64,000 bases of DNA, taken from positions 188,599 to 252,598 of the forward strand of contig JAGIAR010000002.1 in assembly GCA_017744735.1 (NCBI GenBank). Direction: 5' to 3'. This document shows positions 1-8,935 of the stretch, one piece after another (the stretch's first letter is position 1; each line of letters starts with the position of its first letter). Below the pieces are notes generated by a model, which saw only the letters and a list, made by a program, of their open reading frames with translations, did no database searches and was not told where the DNA came from. Made by a program: the position numbers and the translations under genes. This DNA comes from Novosphingobium sp. GTDB taxonomy: Bacteria > Pseudomonadota > Alphaproteobacteria > Sphingomonadales > Sphingomonadaceae.

Positions 1-2
1 GC

Positions 3-140
3 AATTTGCCTCCGAACACCGTCAACCGCGTCAACTTCGCGCTGGCCGGCCGGCTTCGCGGATGGCAGACCGGCGCCGGCATCGCGCGGGAGCGATGCCC
101 GCAACCGCCGCCGTGTGCGGCCACAGGAGCAGCTCGATGA
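3..140 (+). CDS. C-terminal end of an unidentified upstream gene (partial)
   Basis: This reading frame is open from the left edge of the window to a TGA at 138-140. It would encode about 45 residues ending in PQPPPCAATGAAR. The stop overlaps the ATG of the glutathione transferase at 137 in an ATGA arrangement, which is typical of translationally coupled genes in one operon. That overlap is the main support. All three forward frames are open here, so the frame could be chance. No domain can be recognised in the visible tail. Confidence 0.3.
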   Translation, partial: NLPPNTVNRVNFALAGRLRGWQTGAGIARERCPQPPPCAATGAAR

Positions 141-763
141 TCACCATCTACCACATCCCCCGCACCCGCTCCGTCCGGATCGTCTGGCTGATGGAGGAAC
201 TGGGCGAGGAATACCGGATCGAGCGTCTCTCGATGCCGGTCGGCGAGGACTATCTCAAGATCAGCCCGACCGGGCTGGTCCCGACGATCGACGACGACGG
301 GATCGTGATGACCGGCTCGATCGCGATCCTGCAATATCTCACCGGGCGCCGGCTGGTCGCGGGCGACGAGGCGGCGAAGGCGCTGACCGTCGGCCCGCTG
401 CCCGATCCGGCCGCCTATGCCGAGCACCTGCAACTGCTCCACTTCGGCGAGGCCGACCTTGCCACTCCGATCAGCGCGATCTTCCGCACGCTGATGGCGG
501 TCAAGGACGGCGACCCGGCCAATCCTTCCTACGATTTCCTCGTTGCCTCGCTCGGCAAGCGCCTGGCCTGGCTCGAGACCCATTTCGCCGACGGGCGGAG
601 CTGGGCGACCGGCGAGCGCTTCACCATCGCGGACATCTCGCTCGCCTATCCGCTGATGCGGCTCGAAACGGTGCGGCTCGGCCATCTGCTGACGCCCAAT
701 CTCGCCGCCTATCTCGCCCGCATGCTGGCGCGGCCGGCGTGGCTGCGGACCGTGGAAGTGTAG
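137..763 (+). CDS. Glutathione S-transferase family protein
   Basis: Predicted cytoplasmic glutathione transferase of 208 residues, a usual length for the family. The N-terminal thioredoxin-like domain (about residues 1-75) has the cis-proline element GLVPT at 46-50, followed by TGS at 59-61 where most members have ES. The C-terminal helical domain has the FTIADISLAYP capping element. The ATG at 137 is chosen because AGGAG lies 8 bases upstream; a longer frame from 62 adds 25 residues not expected in the family. It precedes ring-cleavage genes, so it may act on an aromatic or haloaromatic intermediate, as the LigE/F/G glutathione transferases of lignin-degrading sphingomonads do. It does not resemble those closely, and its substrate is unknown. 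Confidence 0.88.
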   Translation: MITIYHIPRTRSVRIVWLMEELGEEYRIERLSMPVGEDYLKISPTGLVPTIDDDGIVMTGSIAILQYLTGRRLVAGDEAAKALTVGPLPDPAAYAEHLQLLHFGEADLATPISAIFRTLMAVKDGDPANPSYDFLVASLGKRLAWLETHFADGRSWATGERFTIADISLAYPLMRLETVRLGHLLTPNLAAYLARMLARPAWLRTVEV

Positions 764-771
764 CAGGCGGC

Positions 772-1419
772 ATGGGAGCCTCGGCCGCAGCACGGACCGG
801 AAGCGCCGCCGCGCTCTGCTGCCTGGTGTTGAGCCTTGCCTATGTCGCAGCCCAGCTCGCGGAGTGGACCGGGGCGCTCGGCTCGGCGGGAGGCCCGAAC
901 GCCGCGAGCACAGCACTCGGGATCGCCCTGCTGCTCACCCCGTCGCTGCTGCTGGGTCCGGCCTTCGTCGTGACGATGGCCGCGCTGCATGCTGCGGCTC
1001 CCGAAGCGCGCAGAGTGTTCACGCTCGCCGGCCTCGCCTTCGCCGCGATGTACGCCACGCTGACCGGGCTGGTCTATGTCGTGCAGCTGACCTTCGTCGC
1101 GCCGCGGATCGCGGCGGGCGCCACGGCGGACATCGGCCTGCTGCTGTTCGTGCCCTACCGCTCGTTCCTGTTCGCGGTCGACCTCTACGGCTACGCGCTG
1201 ATGAGCGCCGCGACGCTGATTGCGGCCTTCGGCCTGCCCGACGTGCCGGCACGGCATGCGGCCAACCGGGCCATGGTCGCCAACGGGCTGCTGCTCCCGT
1301 TTCTTGCCTTCCAGATGTTCGTGCCGCAACTGATCTGGATCGCCTCCGCCTGGGGCGTCACCTTCCCGCTCGCGATGATCCTGCTGCGGCGCCTGTTCCG
1401 CCAAATGCCTGGCGGATAG
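772..1419 (+). CDS. Hypothetical multi-pass inner membrane protein
   Basis: Protein of 215 residues, mostly hydrophobic, with about six predicted membrane helices (around residues 13-32, 45-68, 80-102, 118-140, 145-165 and 178-205). It ends in a basic tail, LLRRLFRQ. It starts 8 bases after the glutathione transferase stop with only a weak purine-rich stretch (AGCAGGCGG) ahead of the ATG, so coupled translation is likely. I do not recognise a family. The layout resembles small uncharacterised membrane proteins common in Sphingomonadaceae. Function unknown. Confidence 0.75.
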   Translation: MGASAAARTGSAAALCCLVLSLAYVAAQLAEWTGALGSAGGPNAASTALGIALLLTPSLLLGPAFVVTMAALHAAAPEARRVFTLAGLAFAAMYATLTGLVYVVQLTFVAPRIAAGATADIGLLLFVPYRSFLFAVDLYGYALMSAATLIAAFGLPDVPARHAANRAMVANGLLLPFLAFQMFVPQLIWIASAWGVTFPLAMILLRRLFRQMPGG

Positions 1420-1449
1420 GGTATGGCCCTGCTAGGCTTGAATCCCTAA

Positions 1450-2706
<1,257 letters not shown>

Positions 2707-2717
2707 CCCCCGCCCCC

Positions 2718-2739
2718 GTCGTTAGACTTAGTCAACGAC
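2718..2739. promoter_or_regulatory. Inverted repeat upstream of the first secreted NTF2-like gene
   Basis: GTCGTT and AACGAC form a 6-base inverted repeat around a GACTTAGTC core. It ends 16 bases before the ATG at 2756 and lies directly ahead of the GGGGAGAGG ribosome-binding site. The core matches a GAC-N3-GTC pattern, flanked by TTGA/TCAA, also seen upstream of both G8 genes and of the sulfotransferase. It could be an operator or a 5' leader hairpin. Confidence 0.35.
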
Positions 2740-2755
2740 AAGGGGAGAGGGTATC

Positions 2756-3772
2756 ATGCGCAAATCGATGCGCGCGGCGGCGGCCGCGTTGGCAATGGCG
2801 GCGGGGCTTGGCGTGTCCGGCACCGCTTGGGCGCAACCTGCGCCGGTGCAGCAAGCCTGCCAGCGCGCATGCCTCGAAGGCTTCGTGAACAAGTACCTCG
2901 CCGCGATGGCCGCGCACACGGTCGACCCGAAGCTGTTCGCGCCCGAGGTGCGCTTCACCGAGAACGGGATCCGGCTCCCCTTCGGCACCGAGGGCCTGTG
3001 GGCCACCGCGAGCGGGGTGGGCCAATACAAGCTCTACGTGCCCGACACCGAGACGCAGAACGTCGCCTTCCTCGGCACGGTGCTGGAACAGGCATCGTCT
3101 TCCGCCACCGGGCCGCAGCGCCCGCCCGAGCTGGTCGGCCTCGCGCTGCGCCTGCGGATCGTGGACGGCAAGATCACGGAGGTGGAGCAGATCGCCGCGC
3201 GGCCCGATCGCCCGCTCGGCCCGAACGCCGGCAATGCGAGCAGCAACCCGTTCCCCGCCACGGGCGAGGCGGTCGAGAAGATGGGTGCGCCCGCGCCGAT
3301 CTTCCTCGCCGACATCCCGGCCGCCCGGCGCCAGAGCCGCGCCGACCTGGTCCGGATCGGCAATTACTATTTCGACGCGGTGGAGCGGAACACCGGCCAC
3401 GACTACTATCCCTTCAGCGACGATTGCCTGCGGCACGAGAACGGCATCGTCACCGCCGGCCCGCCGACGCCCGAGTTCCCGCAGCGCAAGGCGTGCAAGC
3501 AGCAGCTCCAGACCTCGCTGATCGGCGCGGTCACCAGCATCCGCGACCGCCGCTTCGTCGCGATCGACCGCGAACGCGGGATCGCCTTTGCCTTCGCCTT
3601 CTTCGACCATCGCCCGATCGACTGGACCTGGCAGCTCGGCGAATTGTTCAAGATCGACGGCGAGCAGATCACCCAGGTCGAGGCGATCTTCATCCGCGGG
3701 CCCTATGGCGTCTGCTCGGGCTGGAGCACCTACGAACAGTGCCGCAGCGAGCAGCCGCGGGATGAAAGGTAG
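2756..3772 (+). CDS. Secreted NTF2/SnoaL-like protein, paralogue 1
   Basis: Exported protein of 338 residues. A Sec signal peptide ends at AWA-QP near residue 26. The rest looks like two NTF2-like alpha+beta halves. The first (about 30-155) holds GTEGLWATAS and a LRIVDGKITEVEQ strand pair. The second (about 185-330) holds YYPFSDDCLRHENG and FKIDGEQITQVEAIFI. The FxxxDGxIxxVE signature is typical of SnoaL-like folds. It may belong to the family annotated DUF8021 in fungi and sphingomonads, but I could not check. The neighbouring gene at 3951 is a clear paralogue. Strong SD GGGGAGAGG. Activity unknown. The position after ligAB suggests a role in catabolism of an aromatic or related substrate. 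Confidence 0.75.
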   Translation: MRKSMRAAAAALAMAAGLGVSGTAWAQPAPVQQACQRACLEGFVNKYLAAMAAHTVDPKLFAPEVRFTENGIRLPFGTEGLWATASGVGQYKLYVPDTETQNVAFLGTVLEQASSSATGPQRPPELVGLALRLRIVDGKITEVEQIAARPDRPLGPNAGNASSNPFPATGEAVEKMGAPAPIFLADIPAARRQSRADLVRIGNYYFDAVERNTGHDYYPFSDDCLRHENGIVTAGPPTPEFPQRKACKQQLQTSLIGAVTSIRDRRFVAIDRERGIAFAFAFFDHRPIDWTWQLGELFKIDGEQITQVEAIFIRGPYGVCSGWSTYEQCRSEQPRDER

Positions 3773-3779
3773 GACGTTC

Positions 3780-3942
3780 TTCCTCTCCCGTTGACGGGAG
3801 AGGGATACGGAAGCTTGCCCGCGCAGCGGGTTAGCTGAAGTTGGGTGAGGGTTGCCTTTTTAAGCAAGAACAACCCTCATCCAGGTTACGCTAGCTCGCA
3901 AGCGAGCAAGCTCCACCATCCTTCTCCCGTCAACGGGAGAAG
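3780..3942. repeat. Intergenic palindromic repeat element, copy 1
   Basis: An element of about 163 bp with nested inverted repeats. The outer arms each carry a self-complementary unit: CTCCCGTTGACGGGAG on the left and CTCCCGTCAACGGGAG on the right. The inner arms are GGGTGAGGGTTG and CAACCCTCATCC. A second copy lies at 7615-7770 in the same orientation, with about 80 percent identity by eye. It sits between two paralogous genes read in the same direction. It has no open reading frame and resembles REP/BIME or MITE-like repeats. Confidence 0.85.
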
Positions 3943-3950
3943 AAGGGAGG

Positions 3951-4847
3951 ATGAAAACTGTGATCAAGCACCTGCTCCTGACCGCCGCGCTGCTGTGCGC
4001 CGCCAGCCCCGCCCTCGCCCAGAACGGCCCGCCGCCCAGCCCCTATGCCCCGCTGCAGGATCACCCGAGCTGCACGCTGGACGAGCTCAAGGCCGCCAGC
4101 AGCGCCTATGTCGAGGCGCAGAAGACCGGCGACATCGCGAAGCTCCCGCTCGATCCCAAGGCGCACTTCCTCGAGAACATGAAGGACGTCGAGAAAGGCG
4201 CCGGGCTGTGGAACACCGCCCTGCCGATCGCTCACGACATGAGCTTCCACGATCCGAAGCGCTGCAAGAGCTTTACCGAGATCGTCGTGACGGGAGGCGG
4301 CAAGCCCTATGTGATCGGCACCCGGCTCTACCTCCACCAGGGCAAGGTGATCCGCGTCGACAGCATCGTGACCAGGCCGGGCGACTGGCTGTTCAACGCC
4401 AATGCCTATGACAAATACACCAAGGCCGAGGACTGGTCAGAGCTGTTCAAATACCAGAAGACCGAACCCAAGGAGATGATGCGCGGCGCCAACGCCTATC
4501 TCGACGGCTTCGCCGACAAGTTCACCGACATTCCCTGGGGCACGCCCTGCGCCCGGCTCGAAGGCGGCGCCTATACCAACGCCAAGGGCGATCCGCATGC
4601 GAGCTGCGAGATCGGCCTGCCGCCCGGCGTGCTCTACATCGTCAACCGCGACTATCTGGTCGACGAGGAAAAGGGCGTGATCAACGTGTTCTGCCGCTTC
4701 GGCGGCTCGACCGGCGGCCCCGACGTCCACAGCTTCCGCTTCATCGACGGCAAGATCCGGGCGGTCCACACGCTCAGCGCCCTGCCCGGCCCGCAGGCGG
4801 ACGACAAGGGCGGGATCATCCGCGGCGGCGGGATCAACGGGAGCTAG
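3951..4847 (+). CDS. Secreted NTF2/SnoaL-like protein, paralogue 2
   Basis: Exported protein of 298 residues with a Sec signal peptide ending at ALA-QN near residue 24. It is paralogous to the product of 2756-3772. Matching landmarks are GAGLWNTALP at about 81-90, a YLHQGKVIRVDSIVT strand pair, a C-A-R-L-E-G-G segment aligned with C-L-R-H-E-N-G, and FRFIDGKIRAV near the end. The ATG at 3951 directly follows AGAAGGGAGG, which is very close. A GTG at 3960 (MIKHLLL) has better spacing and still leaves a signal peptide, so the start is uncertain by three codons. The SD abuts the right arm of the palindromic repeat. Function unknown. Confidence 0.72.
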   Translation: MKTVIKHLLLTAALLCAASPALAQNGPPPSPYAPLQDHPSCTLDELKAASSAYVEAQKTGDIAKLPLDPKAHFLENMKDVEKGAGLWNTALPIAHDMSFHDPKRCKSFTEIVVTGGGKPYVIGTRLYLHQGKVIRVDSIVTRPGDWLFNANAYDKYTKAEDWSELFKYQKTEPKEMMRGANAYLDGFADKFTDIPWGTPCARLEGGAYTNAKGDPHASCEIGLPPGVLYIVNRDYLVDEEKGVINVFCRFGGSTGGPDVHSFRFIDGKIRAVHTLSALPGPQADDKGGIIRGGGINGS

Positions 4848-4892
4848 CATCTTTTCCCGCCGCGCTTACATCCGGTGCGAGGGGAGAACGCC

Positions 4893-5129
4893 ATGCAATG
4901 GATCATCGCGGCAGCGGTGCTGATTGCCGGTCTCGGCGGCATGTTTCTGCTGGTCGGGACCGACGGCAATTCGATGCGGGGACGCGGCGGGATCGCCGGC
5001 TCCTTCCTCAGCGGTTTCGCGGAAGCCCAGGACCCGACGGCAGCATTGATCGCGCTCGAGAACGAAAAGCGTGCGAACATGCAGGGCGAAGAAGATGACG
5101 GCGATCCGCCCGATCCCGAGCGCCGTTAA
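4893..5129 (+). CDS. Small single-span membrane protein, hypothetical
   Basis: Protein of 78 residues with one N-terminal membrane helix (about residues 3-22, IIAAAVLIAGLGGMFLLVG). A polar, acidic tail follows, ending EEDDGDPPDPERR. The ATG at 4893 has GAGGGGAG 7 bases upstream; a GTG at 4875 lies before that SD and is less likely. Codon use is strongly GC3 like its neighbours. Its short tail segment with ALIALENEKRANM could form a helix. I do not recognise a family. Confidence 0.6.
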   Translation: MQWIIAAAVLIAGLGGMFLLVGTDGNSMRGRGGIAGSFLSGFAEAQDPTAALIALENEKRANMQGEEDDGDPPDPERR

Positions 5130-5179
5130 CCACCGCAACGCAATGCAATCTTAATCCCGTTGCTGCACAACCCCCGCCC

Positions 5180-5551
5180 ATGATCAGGGGACACCGACCG
5201 CAACTGCTGCGCGCCGAAAGGCCGCGCACCGCCGCACGCCACCGCGTGTCCATCGCCGGCCGCCTCGGCATCGGCGAACGCCCGGCCGCGGACATCCTGG
5301 TGACCGACCTTGGCCCCAAGGGCTGCAGCCTGCAGGGCGACGCGGTCGGGGTGACCCGCTCGGAACGGCTGACCCTGTGGCTCGGCGAAGTCGGGCCGAT
5401 CGCGGGCCAACTCAAATGGGCGAAGGCCGGCTCGCTCGGGGTGATGTTCGACGAACCGCTCGAAGACGAAGTGGTCGGCGCACTGTGGGATGCCGCCGCA
5501 CGCGAGAAAATCGTGCCGATGCGGCGCGGCGAGGCCGAGGCTTCGGCCTAG
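5180..5551 (+). CDS. PilZ domain protein, possible cyclic-di-GMP receptor
   Basis: Protein of 123 residues made of little more than one PilZ-like domain. The R-x-x-x-R type N-terminal loop is seen as RPRTAARHRVSIAG at about 14-27. The D-x-S-x-x-G element is replaced by DLGPKGCSL at about 43-51, and a beta-barrel follows with GQLKWAKAGSLGVMFDEPL. The departure from the standard D/N-x-S-x-x-G motif makes cyclic-di-GMP binding plausible but not assured; non-binding PilZ proteins exist. No second domain is present, so it would act by protein contact. It is a single gene with its own short upstream gap of 50 bases. Confidence 0.72.
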   Translation: MIRGHRPQLLRAERPRTAARHRVSIAGRLGIGERPAADILVTDLGPKGCSLQGDAVGVTRSERLTLWLGEVGPIAGQLKWAKAGSLGVMFDEPLEDEVVGALWDAAAREKIVPMRRGEAEASA

Positions 5552-5555
5552 GCTC

Positions 5556-6500
5556 CTAGCCGAACAGCCGGCCCAGTCCGCGCCGCAAATCCATCGCCGC
5601 CTGCGCCTGCAGCGCGGTGTCGGGCACCATCTCGAATGCATGGATCGCGCCCGGATAGACGTGCAGTTCGGTCTGCACCCCCGCGTCGATCAGGCGGCGG
5701 GCGTAATCGAGGTCCTCGTCGAGGAACAGATCGAGCGCCCCGGTGATCATGTAGCACGGCGGCAGGCCGGCAAGATCCTCCGCCAGCGCAGGGGAGAACC
5801 AACCCTTGCGCCCGTCCGTCGGCGCGTAGTCGCCGCGCAGGCTTTCCCAGCCGAAGCGGTTCTTGTCGCGGGTCCAGATGAACTCGCCGGTATGGGCGTT
5901 GTTCCACTGGTCGTCCGGGCCGCCGGTGCGCCAGTCGAGCATCGGATAGATCAGCACCTGCCCGGCGAGCCTGGGACCGTTCCTGTCGCGCGCCATCAGC
6001 GCCAGGCTGGCCGCGAGCCCGCCCCCGGCGCTCTCGCCCATCACCACGATCCGCGCCGGATCGACGCCGAGTTCTTCCGCTTGCTCGGCCAGCCACAGCA
6101 GCGCGGCGTAAGTGTCTTCCTGGGGGCCCGGGAACGGGGTTTCGGGCGCAAGCCGGTAATCGACCGACACGATCACGCAATCGTGCTCAAGCGCCAGCGG
6201 CTGCTTGGTCATGCCCGCGGTGTCGGCCGTGCCAACGACCATCCCGCCGCCGTGGATGTGCAGGATCGCCGCGCGCCTGGTGCGCTGCGAGGGCGGATTG
6301 ATGACGACCAGCTTGACGTCGGGCGAATCCGGCACCTTCGCCCAGGCCTCGCTCGCCGCGAATGGTGGCGGCGGCAGACCCTCGACTGAAAACAACGGGT
6401 TGGCTCGCACATCGGCGAGTGTCTCCGCGGTGATCTCGATATCCGGCATCTCCAGCATGGCCGCGATTTCGGGATCGACGAGGTGACCGGTCTTGCTCAT
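5556..6500 (-). CDS. Alpha/beta hydrolase, HSL-type esterase
   Basis: Cytoplasmic esterase of 314 residues of the hormone-sensitive-lipase (bacterial family IV) group. The oxyanion motif HGGG is at 83-86, the nucleophile Ser157 lies in GESAGGG, the acid Asp257 in GALDLF, and His287 in GAIHAF. The cap region is the N-terminal 50 residues. SD GGAGAG precedes the ATG. Its start overlaps the stop of the CoA transferase by 4 bases (6497-6500), so it is the last gene of the minus-strand operon decarboxylase, CoA transferase, esterase. It probably hydrolyses a short acyl or aryl ester, possibly an intermediate of the same pathway. Substrate not known. Confidence 0.9.
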   Translation of the reverse strand: MSKTGHLVDPEIAAMLEMPDIEITAETLADVRANPLFSVEGLPPPPFAASEAWAKVPDSPDVKLVVINPPSQRTRRAAILHIHGGGMVVGTADTAGMTKQPLALEHDCVIVSVDYRLAPETPFPGPQEDTYAALLWLAEQAEELGVDPARIVVMGESAGGGLAASLALMARDRNGPRLAGQVLIYPMLDWRTGGPDDQWNNAHTGEFIWTRDKNRFGWESLRGDYAPTDGRKGWFSPALAEDLAGLPPCYMITGALDLFLDEDLDYARRLIDAGVQTELHVYPGAIHAFEMVPDTALQAQAAMDLRRGLGRLFG

Positions 6501-7603
6501 TTCTTCTCTCCCAATTTCGGTGATGCTTTGCCCAGCGCGAGTTCCGCATCAGAGAAGCGGATCGGCGTGCGCAGGCCTTTGATCCCGCCCTCCATCTCCA
6601 GCACCATCCCGCGCGCGGCAATCTGCGGATCGCCCAACGCCTCCGCGACGGTGTTGATCGGCCCTGCCGGGATCCCGCGCTCCTCCAGCGCCGCGAGCAA
6701 AGCGTCGCGCTGCCAGCTTCGCGTCTTTTCGGCGACCGCGGGGGAGACCGCCGCCCGGTCCGTCACCCGGCCCGCATTGGTCGCCCATTCGGGCCTGGCT
6801 TCGAGGCCGAGCAGTTCGACCAGCCGCGCGAATTGCGCATCGTTGCCAACCGCGATGATCGCCCAGCCGTCGGCGGTCGGGAATGCTTCGTAGGGCACGA
6901 TGTTCGGATGCGCATTGCCGAGCCGCCTCGGCGCCGTGCCCGAGACGAGGTAGTTCATCGCCTGGTTCGCGAGCGTGCCCACCATCACGTCGAACAGCGC
7001 CATGTCGACCTGCTGCCCGCGCCCGGTCGCCTCGCGCTGGTGCAGCGCCGCCTCGATCCCGATCACCGCGTAGAGCCCGGTGAGGATGTCGGCATAGGCG
7101 ACCCCGATCTTCATCGGCGATCCGTCGGGCTCGCCGGTGATGTCCATCAGCCCGCTCATCCCCTGGACGATGAAATCGTAGCCGGCGCGGGCGGCATAGG
7201 GCCCGTCCTGCCCGAAGCCGGTGATCGAGCAATAGATCAGCCGCGGGTTGAGCTCGGCCAGGCTCGCGTAATCGAGCCCGTATTTCGACAGCCCGCCGAG
7301 CTTGAAGTTCTCGATCACCACATCGGCATCGCGCACCAGCTCGCGCACCTGCGCCTGGCCCTCCGGCGTGGTGAAATCGATCACCACCGAGCTCTTGCCG
7401 CGGTTGGTCGCGTGGAAATAGGCCGCGTCCTTCGAGCCGTCGGCATTCTCGAAGAAGGGCGGCCCCCATTTGCGGGTATCGTCGCCCGCCGGGCTCTCGA
7501 CCTTGATCACCTCCGCGCCGAGATCGGCCAGCACCTGCCCGGCCCACGGCCCCGCGAGAATGCGGGCCAGCTCGACGACCTTGATGCCCTGCAGCGGACT
7601 CAT
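6497..7603 (-). CDS. CaiB/BaiF family (class III) CoA transferase
   Basis: Predicted class III CoA transferase of 368 residues, which moves CoA between carboxylic acids through an aspartyl thioester. N-terminal GIKVVELARILAGPW and DLGAEVIKVESP are hallmark blocks. FHATNRGKSS and the IYCSITGFGQDGPY block follow. The catalytic Asp is Asp172 in VAYADILTG, matching formyl-CoA transferase Asp169. The ATG at 7603 is preferred because it opens directly on the conserved N-terminus; frames further up run into the palindromic repeat. It overlaps the esterase start by 4 bases. It is likely to activate an organic or aromatic acid with CoA. The partner acid cannot be read from the sequence. Confidence 0.9.
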   Translation of the reverse strand: MSPLQGIKVVELARILAGPWAGQVLADLGAEVIKVESPAGDDTRKWGPPFFENADGSKDAAYFHATNRGKSSVVIDFTTPEGQAQVRELVRDADVVIENFKLGGLSKYGLDYASLAELNPRLIYCSITGFGQDGPYAARAGYDFIVQGMSGLMDITGEPDGSPMKIGVAYADILTGLYAVIGIEAALHQREATGRGQQVDMALFDVMVGTLANQAMNYLVSGTAPRRLGNAHPNIVPYEAFPTADGWAIIAVGNDAQFARLVELLGLEARPEWATNAGRVTDRAAVSPAVAEKTRSWQRDALLAALEERGIPAGPINTVAEALGDPQIAARGMVLEMEGGIKGLRTPIRFSDAELALGKASPKLGEKK

Positions 7604-7614
7604 GCGAACTCCCT

Positions 7615-7770
7615 TTCCTCTCCCGCTGACGGGAGAGGGATACGAAGGCTTGCTCGCCCCGCGAGCTAGCCGGAGTTGGGTGAGGGTTAGTAAGATCAAC
7701 CCTCATCCAGGTTTCGCTAACTCGCTGGCGCGAGCAAGCTGCACCATCCTTCTCCCGTCAACGGGAGAAG
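7615..7770. repeat. Intergenic palindromic repeat element, copy 2
   Basis: Second copy of the element at 3780-3942, about 156 bp. It keeps the left arm CTCCCGCTGACGGGAG, the inner arms GGGTGAGGGTT and AACCCTCATCC, and the right arm CTCCCGTCAACGGGAG. It lies between the decarboxylase stop at 7775 and the CoA transferase start at 7603, inside an otherwise co-directional minus-strand gene set. A transcript through it would form a strong hairpin and could separate expression of the two sides. Confidence 0.85.
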
Positions 7771-7774
7771 AAAT

Positions 7775-8812
7775 CTAGAGCGGCGCAATATGGAAAATCC
7801 GCTCGGCATTTCCGTGGCATAGCGCGTGCATTTCCGCCTCGGTGCAGGGGAAGTTGTCGATGAACTCCACCGCCGGCTTCATCGGCTGGTAGGGGTAATC
7901 GATCGCCCACATCACCTTGTCGATGCCGAGCTTGTCGATCGCGTAACGCAGCGCGAGATTGTCCTCGACGCCGCTGGTGGTGATCACGAAATTGTCCTGG
8001 AAATATTCGGCCATGCTGCGCTCGGTCTTCTTCGAGCGGCCAGCCTTCTGCGCGCGGCTGTTCATGAAGTTCAGGCGCCAGAGCCAGAACGGCACCGCCT
8101 CGCCCATGTGGCCGATGCAGATCTTGAGCTTGGGAAAGGCGTCGAACACCCCGCCCGCCATCATCCGCACCGCGTGGGTGCCGACTTCCATGCCATAGCC
8201 CCACATCGCGCTGTCCATCCCGTAGTCCTGCAGCGGCCCCTTGAAGCCGTAGGACGCGGCGCGCGGGTGGATGTAGATGCAACGATCCAGCGCTTCGGCC
8301 GCCTCGAGGATCGGCCAGAACTTCGGATCGTCGAGATATTCGTCGTAGGTGTGGCTGTTGATCATGAAGCCGTTCATGCCCAGCTCGTTTACCGCCCGCT
8401 CCATCTCCTTCGCCGCGCGCTTGGGACTGTGCGGCGCGAAGCTGGCGAGGCTGGCGAAGCGAGTGGGGTATTTACGGCACAGCCCGGCGAGCACGTCGTT
8501 GGCGAGCACCGCCAGTTCCATCGCCGTATCGGCATCGAACATCTGCACCCCCGGCGCAGTGAGCGCGAGCAGGTGCATGTCGACGCCCAATTCATCCATC
8601 TGGCTGAGCCGCGTGTCTTCCGCATCGAGCAGCCCGTCGAGGAAGTTGACCCCCGCATATTGCGAACCGCCGCCCTCCTGATCGTAGATTCCCGCGACCA
8701 GCAGCTTGTCGAGGCTTTGCGAGGGCCCGTGGCACACCTTCTTCAGCTCGGCCGCGACCTCGGGGATCGACCAGGCTTCCTCGGTCGCGATCTTGCGGAT
8801 TTTCTGGGACAT
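7775..8812 (-). CDS. Amidohydrolase-2 family decarboxylase (LigW / ACMSD-like)
   Basis: Metal-dependent TIM-barrel enzyme of 345 residues, similar to 5-carboxyvanillate decarboxylase LigW and gamma-resorcylate decarboxylase. The first-strand IATEEAW (residues 8-14) matches LigW IATEEAF, whose Glu binds the metal. His182 in YIHPRA, His235 in GHMGEA and Asp305 in AIDYPYQ complete the site. LALTAPGVQ at 82-90 and INSHT at 151-155 are also shared. It would remove CO2 from a hydroxylated aromatic acid, or work as a hydrolase in the same superfamily. GGAG lies upstream of the ATG. It heads the minus-strand set upstream of the CoA transferase, separated from it by the palindromic repeat. Confidence 0.85.
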   Translation of the reverse strand: MSQKIRKIATEEAWSIPEVAAELKKVCHGPSQSLDKLLVAGIYDQEGGGSQYAGVNFLDGLLDAEDTRLSQMDELGVDMHLLALTAPGVQMFDADTAMELAVLANDVLAGLCRKYPTRFASLASFAPHSPKRAAKEMERAVNELGMNGFMINSHTYDEYLDDPKFWPILEAAEALDRCIYIHPRAASYGFKGPLQDYGMDSAMWGYGMEVGTHAVRMMAGGVFDAFPKLKICIGHMGEAVPFWLWRLNFMNSRAQKAGRSKKTERSMAEYFQDNFVITTSGVEDNLALRYAIDKLGIDKVMWAIDYPYQPMKPAVEFIDNFPCTEAEMHALCHGNAERIFHIAPL

Positions 8813-8935
8813 CGGTGCAGGCTCCTCTCCTGATTTTGGAACGCACTATGGCGATGACGGACGGAAGCGCAACGCCGTTTCATGGACGCGAATTCGAACT
8901 GGCGGGAAGCCGCCGCAGAAACTATTCGCTAGACC

